From Bacteroidales bacterium (GTDB lineage: Bacteria > Bacteroidota > Bacteroidia > Bacteroidales > F082): a DNA stretch of 34,664 bases. Shown one piece after another: positions 1 to 10,839 of this stretch; the first letter of the stretch is position 1, and every line of letters begins with the position of its first letter. The DNA lies in the NCBI GenBank assembly GCA_017548125.1, contig JAFYNK010000031.1, positions 1 through 34,664 on the forward strand, in the 5' to 3' direction. The notes below the pieces were generated by a model. The model was not told the origin of the DNA, did not search any database, and saw only the letters and a program-made list of their open reading frames with translations. The translations under genes were made by a program, and so were the position numbers.

Positions 1-1760
<1,760 letters not shown>

Positions 1761-1798
1761 TTAAATTATACATTTTCCCCATTATAAAAAAAACATCG

Positions 1799-1830
1799 CG
1801 AAGATACTTATTTTTTTAGTCATAATCAAA
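1799..1830 (-). promoter_or_regulatory. Promoter for the GH2 beta-galactosidase gene
   Basis: On the minus strand TATCTTCG (1799-1806) is one base from the Bacteroidota -7 consensus TAnnTTTG. A TTG -33 element at 1827-1829 sits 20 bases upstream of it. The predicted leader is about 40 bases. Assigned by pattern only. Confidence 0.5.
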
Positions 1831-1842
1831 TTAATTAAGCTA

Positions 1843-1871
1843 TTGTTTTTAAGATAAAAATGTTATCTTTG
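1843..1871 (+). promoter_or_regulatory. Promoter for the lipoprotein-ligA pair
   Basis: TTG at 1843-1845, an 18-base spacer, and TATCTTTG at 1864-1871 match the Bacteroidota sigma-ABfr consensus. The start codon at 1892 is 20 bases downstream. No other clear promoter precedes ligA, so both genes probably share this one. Confidence 0.65.
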
Positions 1872-1891
1872 CACATTAACTTTGAAGAAAA

Positions 1892-2104
1892 ATGAAAAAG
1901 ATCATAAAACTTTTTTTTGCCACAGCTGTTATCGTAATAATGACTTCGTCATGCGAAAAAGCATGTATTTGCAGAAATGTTGACAACGGCTCATCTGATA
2001 TTCTTTACGGCGTTTATTCTAAAAAAGATTGCGAAGCCTACACTGATTATTATCAGACTGTGTATAACGTTGATAATGTTGACTGTTCTTACGAATGGAA
2101 ATAA
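1892..2104 (+). CDS. Small lipoprotein of unknown function
   Basis: A 70-residue protein. Residues 1-20 are a lipoprotein signal peptide: MKKIIK, a hydrophobic core, then the lipobox TSSC with Cys21 as the predicted lipidated residue. The mature part is about 50 residues, has four further Cys (CICRN, KKDCEAY, VDCSYEW) and ends YEWK. Together with the aromatic content this suggests a small disulfide-bonded domain in the periplasm. No family was recognised. It is 15 bases upstream of ligA and shares its promoter, which probably reflects genome packing rather than a shared job. The start is supported by the signal peptide and by the promoter 20 bases upstream. Confidence 0.75.
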   Translation: MKKIIKLFFATAVIVIMTSSCEKACICRNVDNGSSDILYGVYSKKDCEAYTDYYQTVYNVDNVDCSYEWK

Positions 2105-2119
2105 GATTTAACGAGCTGA

Positions 2120-4243
<2,124 letters not shown>

Positions 4244-4293
4244 AGTGATTAGAGGGTTGATTTTTGTAAGTTTAACTTAAAAAAATATTGAGT

Positions 4294-4602
4294 ATGAGAT
4301 ACTACGGTTATTCACCAATGTGATATGCCACAAAACAAGAGGCTTATTTTGCTTGGCGCGATGATTACGACAAATGGAAATATGATAATTTCGGAATTCC
4401 ATGGGGATATAGAGATGCAGCTCCTCAATGGGAAGACTATTGGTGTGAAGTGGAATATGAGCCTTATGACAACATTGCACAAAATGCCAACAAAAATTTA
4501 AGTAAAGATTGCAATAATAATGATAATTGGGGCTGCTTATTGATTGCTTTATTATTATTTTTTATTCCTAGTATTCTTTTAATTTGGTATTTTGAACGCT
4601 GA
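4294..4602 (+). pseudogene. Small Trp/Tyr-rich membrane protein gene interrupted by in-frame TGA
   Basis: From ATG at 4294 the frame reads nine codons (MRYYGYSPM), meets TGA at 4321-4323, then stays open for 92 codons to TGA at 4600-4602. The downstream part looks like real protein: YATKQEAYFAWRDDYDKW, then WGYRDAAPQWEDYW, a short polar Asn-rich linker, and a C-terminal transmembrane segment (LLIALLLFFIPSILLIWYF). No usable ATG, GTG or TTG lies early in the downstream part, so re-initiation is unlikely. A single change TGG to TGA would explain the break, and Trp is frequent in this protein. TGA is a normal stop for ligA, aroC and mnmE here, so the genetic code is not changed. It is either a fresh pseudogene, a sequencing error or a readthrough case. 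Family unknown. Confidence 0.6.
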
Positions 4603-4704
4603 AATGTAAAAGCGGTGACTTGAAAAATGGTACTGAGCTTATGTCAGTACTCAGACATGCGACGTGGTGTTAAGCACGGAGTCCCTGCAAAAGAATTTTC
4701 TATT

Positions 4705-5703
4705 TCATATCAAGAAATCTGCAATCACCATTGCTGTCATGGCTTCTACTATAGGCATGACGCGAGGCAGCACGCAAACGTCATGTCGTCCTTCTATGTC
4801 ATAAACCACTTCTTTGCCATTGACATCTACGGTCTGCTGCGGCTGCATTATTGTCGGTATAGGTTTGAAAGCCACATTGAAATATATCTTTTCGCCGTTG
4901 CTTATCCCTCCTTGTATTCCGCCCGAATGGTTGGTCTTGGTCCTTATCTTGCCGTTGTCGTTGACAAATGCGTCGTTGCATTCGGAGCCTCGCATTGAGG
5001 CCGCATTGAATCCTTCGCCGTATTCGAATCCTTTCACGGCGTTGATGCTGAACATGGCTTGCGCCAATATGGCTTGCAGCTTTCTGAAATAAGGCTCGCC
5101 GAGTCCTGCTGGCATATTGTCGATTTCCACTCTCACGGCAGCGCCGACAGTATCTCTTTCTTCTTTGACTTTTTGAAGAAGCGCTTGTATTTCCTCATGA
5201 GTGAAAGAATCTTTTTTCACCTCACCGATTTGTGTCACAAAAGAGTGTATTTCAATGTCTTGAGATGAGAGTATTTGTTTGGCGAGGCATCCTGCCACCA
5301 CGCATGGCAGCAATGAGCGAGCCGAGCCTCTTCCGCCGCCGCGGTAATCGCGGATGCCGTATTTCTGCTGATAGGTGTAATCTGCGTGTGATGGCCGATA
5401 TATGTCTTTAACGCTTTCATAATCCGACGACCTGGCGTCTTCGTTTTTAACGATGAAAGCGATGGGAGTCCCTAATGTCTTTCCTTCAAAAACACCTGAC
5501 AGAAAAATCACTTTGTCCGACTCTTTTCTCTGAGAGCTCGTCGATGTGGAGGCTGTTTTTCTTTTTCTCAACTCCTCCTCTATCATGTTAAAATCTATTA
5601 ACAATCCAGCTGGACAGCCGTCGATGACGCCGCCAACAGCCTCACCATGCGATTCGCCAAATGTGGTGAGACAGAATTTCGTTCCAAAAGTATTTGCTCC
5701 CAT
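4705..5703 (-). CDS. aroC: Chorismate synthase
   Basis: Last step of the shikimate pathway: 5-enolpyruvylshikimate 3-phosphate to chorismate, needing reduced FMN. All three family signatures are present: GESHGEAVGGVIDGCPAG near residue 17, GRGSARSLLPCVVAG near 125, and GRHDVCVLPRVMPIVEAM near the C-terminus. The FMN/substrate-binding Ser-Ser-Gln-Arg-Lys stretch near residues 55-60 is also visible. At 332 residues it is a little shorter than typical family members (about 350-360), mostly at the C-terminus, with no motif lost. ATG at 5703 gives the standard N-terminus (MGANTFGTKF). The start codon follows directly after a terminator-like hairpin, so its transcription is a question (see findings). 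It is convergent with the interrupted gene at 4294. Confidence 0.97.
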   Translation of the reverse strand: MGANTFGTKFCLTTFGESHGEAVGGVIDGCPAGLLIDFNMIEEELRKRKTASTSTSSQRKESDKVIFLSGVFEGKTLGTPIAFIVKNEDARSSDYESVKDIYRPSHADYTYQQKYGIRDYRGGGRGSARSLLPCVVAGCLAKQILSSQDIEIHSFVTQIGEVKKDSFTHEEIQALLQKVKEERDTVGAAVRVEIDNMPAGLGEPYFRKLQAILAQAMFSINAVKGFEYGEGFNAASMRGSECNDAFVNDNGKIRTKTNHSGGIQGGISNGEKIYFNVAFKPIPTIMQPQQTVDVNGKEVVYDIEGRHDVCVLPRVMPIVEAMTAMVIADFLI

Positions 5704-5707
5704 ACCA

Positions 5708-5739
5708 ATAAAAAAAGCTGCACATTTTCAGTGCAGCTT
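5708..5739 (-). terminator. Intrinsic terminator after the DUF349 gene, abutting aroC
   Basis: On the minus strand a 9-bp perfect stem AAGCTGCAC / GTGCAGCTT with a 7-base loop is followed at once by a T-rich tail (5709-5716). It begins 11 bases after the DUF349 stop codon and its tail ends 5 bases before the aroC start codon. Confidence 0.8.
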
Positions 5740-5750
5740 CGTAAACTTAT

Positions 5751-7658
5751 TTACTGCTCGTTTAAGATTTTCAATTTAGCTTCCAAGACTTTAACTTCGT
5801 TCTTGGTTCTGTTGATTTTCTTTTCATATTCAGCTCTCATCAATTCTGACTGTTTGCTGCCTGAGAAGAATCCGATATTGTTTTCCAAAACGATTATTTC
5901 TTCACGTAATTTTGTGATTTTGTTTGTCAAGATATTACGTTCTCTTCTTACTTTTTCGCGTGATTCTGGATCGTCTTTCAATCCTTCTACCATGTTGCGA
6001 TATTCTGCTGTAGAGATTTCGTTTTGAGTTGCCTTCATCTTTTCAAACAAAGCATCTATTGAGTTACGGTATTCTTCTTGTGTTGCGTCTTTATATTTCA
6101 TTGGCACAAAACCGATAGCCATCCATTCTCTTTGGAATGCCTTGATAGCTTCCATGTTTTCAGAACGGTTTGCAGTGATTTCGTATGCCTTGATGCGTTC
6201 AAGGAGTTCTTTCTTAAGTCTGAGGTTTTCATCTTCAACACCTTTAATACCGCTGAAGTGTTCTGACTTGCTTGTGAAGAATGAGTCGCAAGCTGAACGG
6301 AAGCGTTTCCATATCTTGTCAGAATGACGTTTTGGAACTGGACCGATTTTCTTCCATTCTTCTTGGAGTTTCTTGATTTGGTCAGTAGCTTTTTTCCATT
6401 CTTTGCTTTCAGCGAGAGCTTCAGCCTCAACGCAAAGCTGGATTTTTCTGTTGTAATTGTCTATTTGTTGTTCTTTAAGTTTGCTGAAGAATTCTTTCTT
6501 GTTGCTAAAGAATGAGTCCATAGAGCTTTTGAAACGATTCCAGATGTCGTCGTTTTGTTTCTTTTGAGCTGGACCGATTGACTTCCAAACTTTAAAGAGT
6601 TCGTTTACTTCGTTAGATTTCTTTTGCCATGCGCCGATGCTGTTGATGCTGTCGTTCAATAATTCTTCAATCTTTTCGCATATTGCGACTTTAGCATCCA
6701 AGTTGGCTTGTTGTTCGTCTTGAATCTTAGAATAATGTTCGCGACGGATTTGGTTGATTTTATCTGTGGTGTTCTTGAAACGTTCCCAGATTTCATCTTT
6801 CTTTTCTTGTGGAACTGGTCCTATTTCTTTCCACTCGTCATGATATTTTTGTAATAATTTGAAAGCTTTTGTCACTGACTTTTCGAGAAGAAGTTCTTCT
6901 GTCTTTTCGCATAATTCAATCTTTGCTTCCAAGTTTTTCTTGAGGTCTAAATCACGTAATTCACGATTGATTTTAACTTTGTCGTAGAATTTTTCAATGA
7001 GGAAATGGTAGTTATTCCAAAGGTTTGTTATTTCGCTTGCTGGAACTTGGCCAATTTCTTTCCATCTGTCTTGAAGTACGCGGAATTCGTCGTATGTCTT
7101 TTTTAAGGTTTCTTCAGAGTTGATGAGTTGTTTGAGTTCTTCGAGGATAGCGTTCTTTAACTGAAGATTAGCCACCTTTTGTTCTTCGAGAGATTCGTTG
7201 AATTTGTTTTTGTTGTCTCTGAAAATATTGAAAGCTGCTCTGAAACGGATTTCGAGTGGGTCTTCAATATGTTCGTAGTTATCCTTGTCGCCGCCATCCA
7301 AAATGAATTGTTCCATTTCTTGGTCTCTTTCTTCTTTGCATATTCTCAAGAAGTTAGATTTGATAGAAACAACTTTGTCTTTTATTTTTACAACGTCCGT
7401 ATCTTGTACTGTCTCTTCAAGTATTTCTATCAGTTGCAATTTGTTACAACTTGAGAAATCGTATTCAGTCTCAGTTTCTTCATCATCATCTTCACCTATT
7501 TCGAGATTCAAATCGTTGTCGATATCTTCGTCTATTTCAACGAGTTGTGTCTCTTCTACAGGATTCACATCTGTCGCATTTACTTCTGTTTGGACAGTTT
7601 CAGGCAAAATGTTAAGCTCTTCAGGCTTTACCATTTCATTACGTTCGTTAGTATTCAT
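5751..7658 (-). CDS. DUF349 repeat protein
   Basis: A 635-residue, highly charged, mostly helical cytoplasmic protein. The first 80 residues are acidic (a run of Asp/Glu around DEDIDND and GEDDDEE). The rest carries at least five copies of the DUF349 unit, each marked by the motif W-x-x-I-G-x-V/A-P/Q: WKEIGQVP, WKEIGPVP, WKSIGPAQ, WKKIGPVP and WMAIGFVP, spaced about 70 residues apart. A coiled coil ends the protein. DUF349 proteins of this size are conserved in Bacteroidota; the molecular role is not settled and I do not assign one. The frame can be read from a TTG at 7664, but ATG at 7658 (MNTNERNEM) is the better start. It has its own promoter and terminator, so it is probably monocistronic. 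Confidence 0.9.
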   Translation of the reverse strand: MNTNERNEMVKPEELNILPETVQTEVNATDVNPVEETQLVEIDEDIDNDLNLEIGEDDDEETETEYDFSSCNKLQLIEILEETVQDTDVVKIKDKVVSIKSNFLRICKEERDQEMEQFILDGGDKDNYEHIEDPLEIRFRAAFNIFRDNKNKFNESLEEQKVANLQLKNAILEELKQLINSEETLKKTYDEFRVLQDRWKEIGQVPASEITNLWNNYHFLIEKFYDKVKINRELRDLDLKKNLEAKIELCEKTEELLLEKSVTKAFKLLQKYHDEWKEIGPVPQEKKDEIWERFKNTTDKINQIRREHYSKIQDEQQANLDAKVAICEKIEELLNDSINSIGAWQKKSNEVNELFKVWKSIGPAQKKQNDDIWNRFKSSMDSFFSNKKEFFSKLKEQQIDNYNRKIQLCVEAEALAESKEWKKATDQIKKLQEEWKKIGPVPKRHSDKIWKRFRSACDSFFTSKSEHFSGIKGVEDENLRLKKELLERIKAYEITANRSENMEAIKAFQREWMAIGFVPMKYKDATQEEYRNSIDALFEKMKATQNEISTAEYRNMVEGLKDDPESREKVRRERNILTNKITKLREEIIVLENNIGFFSGSKQSELMRAEYEKKINRTKNEVKVLEAKLKILNEQ

Positions 7659-7680
7659 ATTCAAATAATTTTAATTCTCC

Positions 7681-7775
7681 ATCTCTTGCGAGATTTCGAT
7701 TGGTGTTGATAACTAATGGATTGCAAGATATAAGTCAACACAATCCTTCTTATTTTTATTCGTGCTGCAAAGATA
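7681..7775 (-). promoter_or_regulatory. Promoter -7 element and structured leader of the DUF349 gene
   Basis: TATCTTTG on the minus strand at 7768-7775 matches TAnnTTTG; no convincing -33 TTG was found. The predicted leader is about 100 bases and can fold two hairpins: GTGTTGA (7703-7709) with TCAACAC (7735-7741), and ATCTC (7681-7685) with GAGAT (7690-7694). No known riboswitch class was recognised. Confidence 0.5.
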
Positions 7776-7807
7776 AAAATTATTTGACGTAAAATGAAGA
7801 ATGCCAT

Positions 7808-7860
7808 AAAAAAAATTAGAACTCCAGAACTTTAATTCTTTTTTAAAATTCTGGAGTTCT
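7808..7860 (-). terminator. Intrinsic terminator downstream of the PLP enzyme gene
   Basis: A perfect 12-bp stem (AGAACTCCAGAA at 7818-7829 with TTCTGGAGTTCT at 7849-7860) is followed on the minus strand by AA and T8 (7808-7815). It lies about 220 bases after the stop of the gene at 8080, beyond the long inverted repeat, and before the DUF349 promoter. Confidence 0.7.
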
Positions 7861-8068
7861 ATAGGTGATTTCTATAAATTGCTTTTCAATGATTTATGAA
7901 TTTTTCTTTGAGAAGATTTTTGGTTTTTCTTGAAAGAGCATAGCGAGCTATGTGATTGAAAGAAAGACAGAAAGATTCCATAAAAAAAACATAAATCATG
8001 AAAAAGTGTTTGTCTTGACTGTCAAAATATTTTCTAACGTGGAATTTATAGAAGTCACCTATAGTTCT
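7855..8068. repeat. Long imperfect inverted repeat filling the intergenic region
   Basis: The outer arms (7855-7880 and 8043-8068) are 26 bases each and pair at 23 positions; the shared core is CTATAGGTGA then TTCTATAAATT. The inner flanks also pair: ATGATTTATG near 7889 with CATAAATCAT near 7990. The centre has CATAGC-GA-GCTATG near 7940-7953. The whole segment could fold into one long hairpin of about 214 bases. It has no plausible gene. Candidates are a miniature inverted-repeat element or a long 3' untranslated hairpin of the PLP enzyme transcript. Confidence 0.6.
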
Positions 8069-8079
8069 AAAATTCAATG

Positions 8080-9258
8080 TCAAGCGTCGAGTGCGTTGCT
8101 GAGGTCAGCGATTATATCTTCAACGTTTTCAATGCCGACAGCGAGGCGAATCAAACCGTCGGTGATGCCAGCGCTTTCGCGAGCTTCCTTGCTGAGTTTT
8201 GAGTGTGTCATGCTTGCAGGATGTTGAATCAATGTCTCGATTCCGCCTAACGACACAGCCAACAATGCGAGGTGTACGTTGTTCATCATTTTCTTGCCTG
8301 CTTCCAGACCGCCTTTGAGGCTGAACGCTATTGTCGAGCCTGCGCCTTTCATCTGACGCTGCGCCAACTCGTATTGTGGATGTGACTTCAATCCTGGATA
8401 AAGCACCCACTCTACTTTTGGATGATTTTCAAGGAATTCTGCAACTTTCATTGCGTTTTCTTGCGCTCTTTCCATACGGATTGGCAATGTCTTCAAACCA
8501 CGACGTGTCAGCCATGCTTGATGTGGGTCCATGTTGAATCCGATGTTAACCATGATAGAACGTAGCTTTGTGTAGTTTTCCTTTTCTTTAGCAACTACGA
8601 TACCGCCTACGATGTCAGCATGTCCGTTGATGAATTTTGTAACCGAGTGTAAGACGACGTCTGCGCCAAGTGCCAATGGCTGTTGCAGATATGGGCTGCA
8701 GAATGTGTTGTCAACGCAAACTGGGATGTTGTGTTCGTGAGCTAATTTGCAAATCGCTTCAATGTCCATGATTCCCATTGTTGGGTTGGCTGGCGTTTCG
8801 AGATAAATCAACGCGGTGTTTTCCTTAATCGCGTTTTTAACATTCTCAACATTAGTGGCATCAACGAAAGTCGATTCAACACCGTATTTTGGATATATTG
8901 TTTCCATGACGCCTCTTGATGGGCCATATAATGAATTGTGCGCTACAAGATGCTTGCCTTGTGACAAGAACGCCATATAAACAGTGTTGACAGCTGCCAT
9001 TCCTGAGCTGACAGCGACACCGCCATAACCTCCTTCTAATGAAGCTACTGCGTCTTCTAATTCTGTGATTGTTGGGTTGCCTATACGTGTATAAATATAT
9101 CCGTTTTCTTCGCCTGAGAAGCAACGTGCGCCATGGTCAGCGTCTCTGAAACCGAATGTTGATGTCTGGAAAATTGGTGTAACTGCACTGCCTAAACAGT
9201 CGATAGCACCTGCGTGAACTGCTTTTGAGCCAAAGCCCATGTTTTCATCGATATGCAT
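8080..9258 (-). CDS. PLP-dependent Cys/Met metabolism enzyme (methionine gamma-lyase / cystathionine lyase-synthase family)
   Basis: A 392-residue fold-type I PLP enzyme of the trans-sulfuration family that acts on sulfur amino acids. The signature around the PLP lysine, LHSVTKFINGHADIVGG, gives Lys208. The phosphate/PLP-binding stretch SSGMAAVNT and the C-terminal HPASMTHSKLSKEAR block are present. The His-Pro-Ala-Ser-Met-Thr-His run resembles methionine gamma-lyase and cystathionine gamma-synthase/lyase. At the site where biochemically studied methionine gamma-lyases have YGCT it reads YGPS, so the reactive Cys is absent and I do not choose between lyase and synthase. TTG at 9267 opens the frame, but ATG at 9258 (MHIDENMGFGSKAVHAG) is preferred. 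It is divergent from the kinase/RapZ gene, with overlapping promoters. Confidence 0.93.
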   Translation of the reverse strand: MHIDENMGFGSKAVHAGAIDCLGSAVTPIFQTSTFGFRDADHGARCFSGEENGYIYTRIGNPTITELEDAVASLEGGYGGVAVSSGMAAVNTVYMAFLSQGKHLVAHNSLYGPSRGVMETIYPKYGVESTFVDATNVENVKNAIKENTALIYLETPANPTMGIMDIEAICKLAHEHNIPVCVDNTFCSPYLQQPLALGADVVLHSVTKFINGHADIVGGIVVAKEKENYTKLRSIMVNIGFNMDPHQAWLTRRGLKTLPIRMERAQENAMKVAEFLENHPKVEWVLYPGLKSHPQYELAQRQMKGAGSTIAFSLKGGLEAGKKMMNNVHLALLAVSLGGIETLIQHPASMTHSKLSKEARESAGITDGLIRLAVGIENVEDIIADLSNALDA

Positions 9259-9306
9259 GATATTCAATATTTTAAGTTAATATTCAAATGTTAAAAGTGA
9301 TAAGTG

Positions 9307-9336
9307 CAAAATTATATTATTTTTTGGCTTACACAA
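9307..9336 (-). promoter_or_regulatory. Promoter for the PLP enzyme gene
   Basis: Minus strand: TTG at 9334-9336, a 19-base spacer, TAATTTTG at 9307-9314. It fits the Bacteroidota consensus and overlaps the promoter of the divergent gene. Confidence 0.6.
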
Positions 9337-9357
9337 AAATTTTAATTTGTAAATTTG
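9324..9357 (+). promoter_or_regulatory. Promoter for the kinase/RapZ-C gene
   Basis: TAAATTTG at 9350-9357 matches TAnnTTTG. A TTG at 9324-9326 is 23 bases upstream, at the long end of the allowed spacing. The predicted leader before ATG 9379 is about 15 bases. Confidence 0.5.
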
Positions 9358-9378
9358 TAGTCATTCAATATTAATTAG

Positions 9379-10839
9379 ATGGAAAACTTAAAATCAATAA
9401 AAGATTCTATTATCAATTTGATAAATAGCACTTTATCAGAAAATATACTTGATGTTGTAATGCTGCCGGCATCAGGATCGTCGCGCGTCTATTTTAGAAT
9501 ATTCACTGAAAAGAAAACTTTTATAGCTACATATAATGCTAACGTGGAGGAAAACAATGCTTTTTTTGCGTTCACAAAACATTTCAGAAACGCAAATCTT
9601 CCTGTGCCTGAATTACTTGCGATAAGTAATGATAAATATTGTTATTTGCAATCTGACTTCGGCGATGTTTCTTTGTTCGATTATGTCAAAAAATGTGTTA
9701 AAAACAATAATTATGACGAAGAAACAATAAGCCTTTTCAAACAATCTATTGATTATCTTATTGATTTTCAGATAAAAGGAAATAAAAACATGGATTATTC
9801 TGCGGCTTATCCTACTCCTTCATTTGACAAAAATTCCATCATCAACGACCTTAATTATTTCAAATATTATTTCTTGAAAGTCAATGAAGAAATCTCTTTT
9901 AATGAAACAAGATTAAATGCTGATTTTCAAAAACTTGCAGATTATACAATGGATGCTCCTTCTGATTTTTTCATGTATCGCGACTTTCAGTCAAGAAATA
10001 TCATGGTAAAAGACGGTCATACTTATTTTATTGACTATCAAGGTGGAAGAAAAGGTTCACTGCAATATGACATCGTCTCTCTATTATATCAAGTAAAAGC
10101 TCAATTAAATGAAAATCATAGAAACGAATTGCTTCAGCATTATAAAAATAAATTAAACAGTCATCTTGATGTTGAAGAGATTAAGTTTGATAAATATTAT
10201 AACGCTTTTGTTTTGCTAAGATTACTGCAAGTCCTTGGAGCATACGGTTTTAGAGGCTTGATACAAAAAAAGCAGCATTTCTTGGAAAGCATTCCTTTCG
10301 CATTGAAAGAGTTGATTTCGTTAAGATCTAATCTTGATTTTCCTTTTGAAATGAAAGAATTGTTCAATGTTTTAAACCAAATGGATTTGCTTCTGAATAA
10401 GTATGAACATATTGATAATGAGAAGCTGACAGTAACCGTCAATAGCTTTTCATATAAAAACGGAGGAATACCTGAAGACAGAAGCGGCAATGGCGGAGGC
10501 TTTGTCTTCGATTGCAGAGCCTTGCCTAATCCTGGTCGATATGAAAAATACAAAAAACTTACAGGCGAAAATGTTGAGGTTCAAGACTATTTAAATTCAA
10601 TGGAAGAAGTGCATCGTTTCTTTGATATGACACAATCTATTGTTTGTCAATCTATTGACAATTATTTAGAACGTGACTTCAAAAATTTATTCATCAGTTT
10701 TGGATGTACCGGAGGCCAGCATCGTTCGGTATTCTTCGCACTAAAAACTGCCGAAATCTTGCACGAAAAATATCCTAACATCAAAGTTGTTTTGAACCAT
10801 ATCGTACAACACAAAAATTACGTTTATGAAACAGAATGA
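9379..10839 (+). CDS. AmgK-like sugar kinase (APH fold) fused to RapZ C-terminal domain
   Basis: A two-domain cytoplasmic protein of 486 residues. Residues 1-340 are an aminoglycoside phosphotransferase-type kinase. The catalytic loop YRDFQSRNIMV gives Asp202 and Asn207, and the metal-binding FIDYQGG gives Asp219. This version of the loop (DFQ...N) is that of AmgK, the anomeric MurNAc/GlcNAc kinase. Residues about 350-486 match the C-terminal domain of RapZ: GGIPEDRSGN, then FDCRALPNPGRY, KLTGENVEVQDYL and GCTGGQHRS (442-450). In E. coli that domain binds glucosamine-6-phosphate. The gene overlaps the next by 14 bases, and the next starts with a MurU-like domain, which supports a role in cell-wall amino-sugar salvage. 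The fusion could couple sugar sensing to kinase activity; that is inference. Confidence 0.85.
   Translation: MENLKSIKDSIINLINSTLSENILDVVMLPASGSSRVYFRIFTEKKTFIATYNANVEENNAFFAFTKHFRNANLPVPELLAISNDKYCYLQSDFGDVSLFDYVKKCVKNNNYDEETISLFKQSIDYLIDFQIKGNKNMDYSAAYPTPSFDKNSIINDLNYFKYYFLKVNEEISFNETRLNADFQKLADYTMDAPSDFFMYRDFQSRNIMVKDGHTYFIDYQGGRKGSLQYDIVSLLYQVKAQLNENHRNELLQHYKNKLNSHLDVEEIKFDKYYNAFVLLRLLQVLGAYGFRGLIQKKQHFLESIPFALKELISLRSNLDFPFEMKELFNVLNQMDLLLNKYEHIDNEKLTVTVNSFSYKNGGIPEDRSGNGGGFVFDCRALPNPGRYEKYKKLTGENVEVQDYLNSMEEVHRFFDMTQSIVCQSIDNYLERDFKNLFISFGCTGGQHRSVFFALKTAEILHEKYPNIKVVLNHIVQHKNYVYETE

Noticed and set aside
4294-4602. Genome-wide reassignment of TGA to tryptophan
   Set aside because: ligA, aroC, mnmE, the integrase and other genes end in TGA at the expected family length, so the standard bacterial code applies.
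4630-4650. Terminator between the interrupted gene and aroC
   Set aside because: GTACTGA/TCAGTAC forms a 7-bp hairpin, but there is no T-run on either strand, so a terminator call is not supported.
4627-4998. Plus-strand frame of 123 codons over the 3' end of aroC
   Set aside because: Antisense shadow; the aroC signature motifs are on the minus strand.
7285-7668. Plus-strand frame of 127 codons over the DUF349 gene
   Set aside because: Ser-rich antisense of an acidic region; no promoter and no motif.
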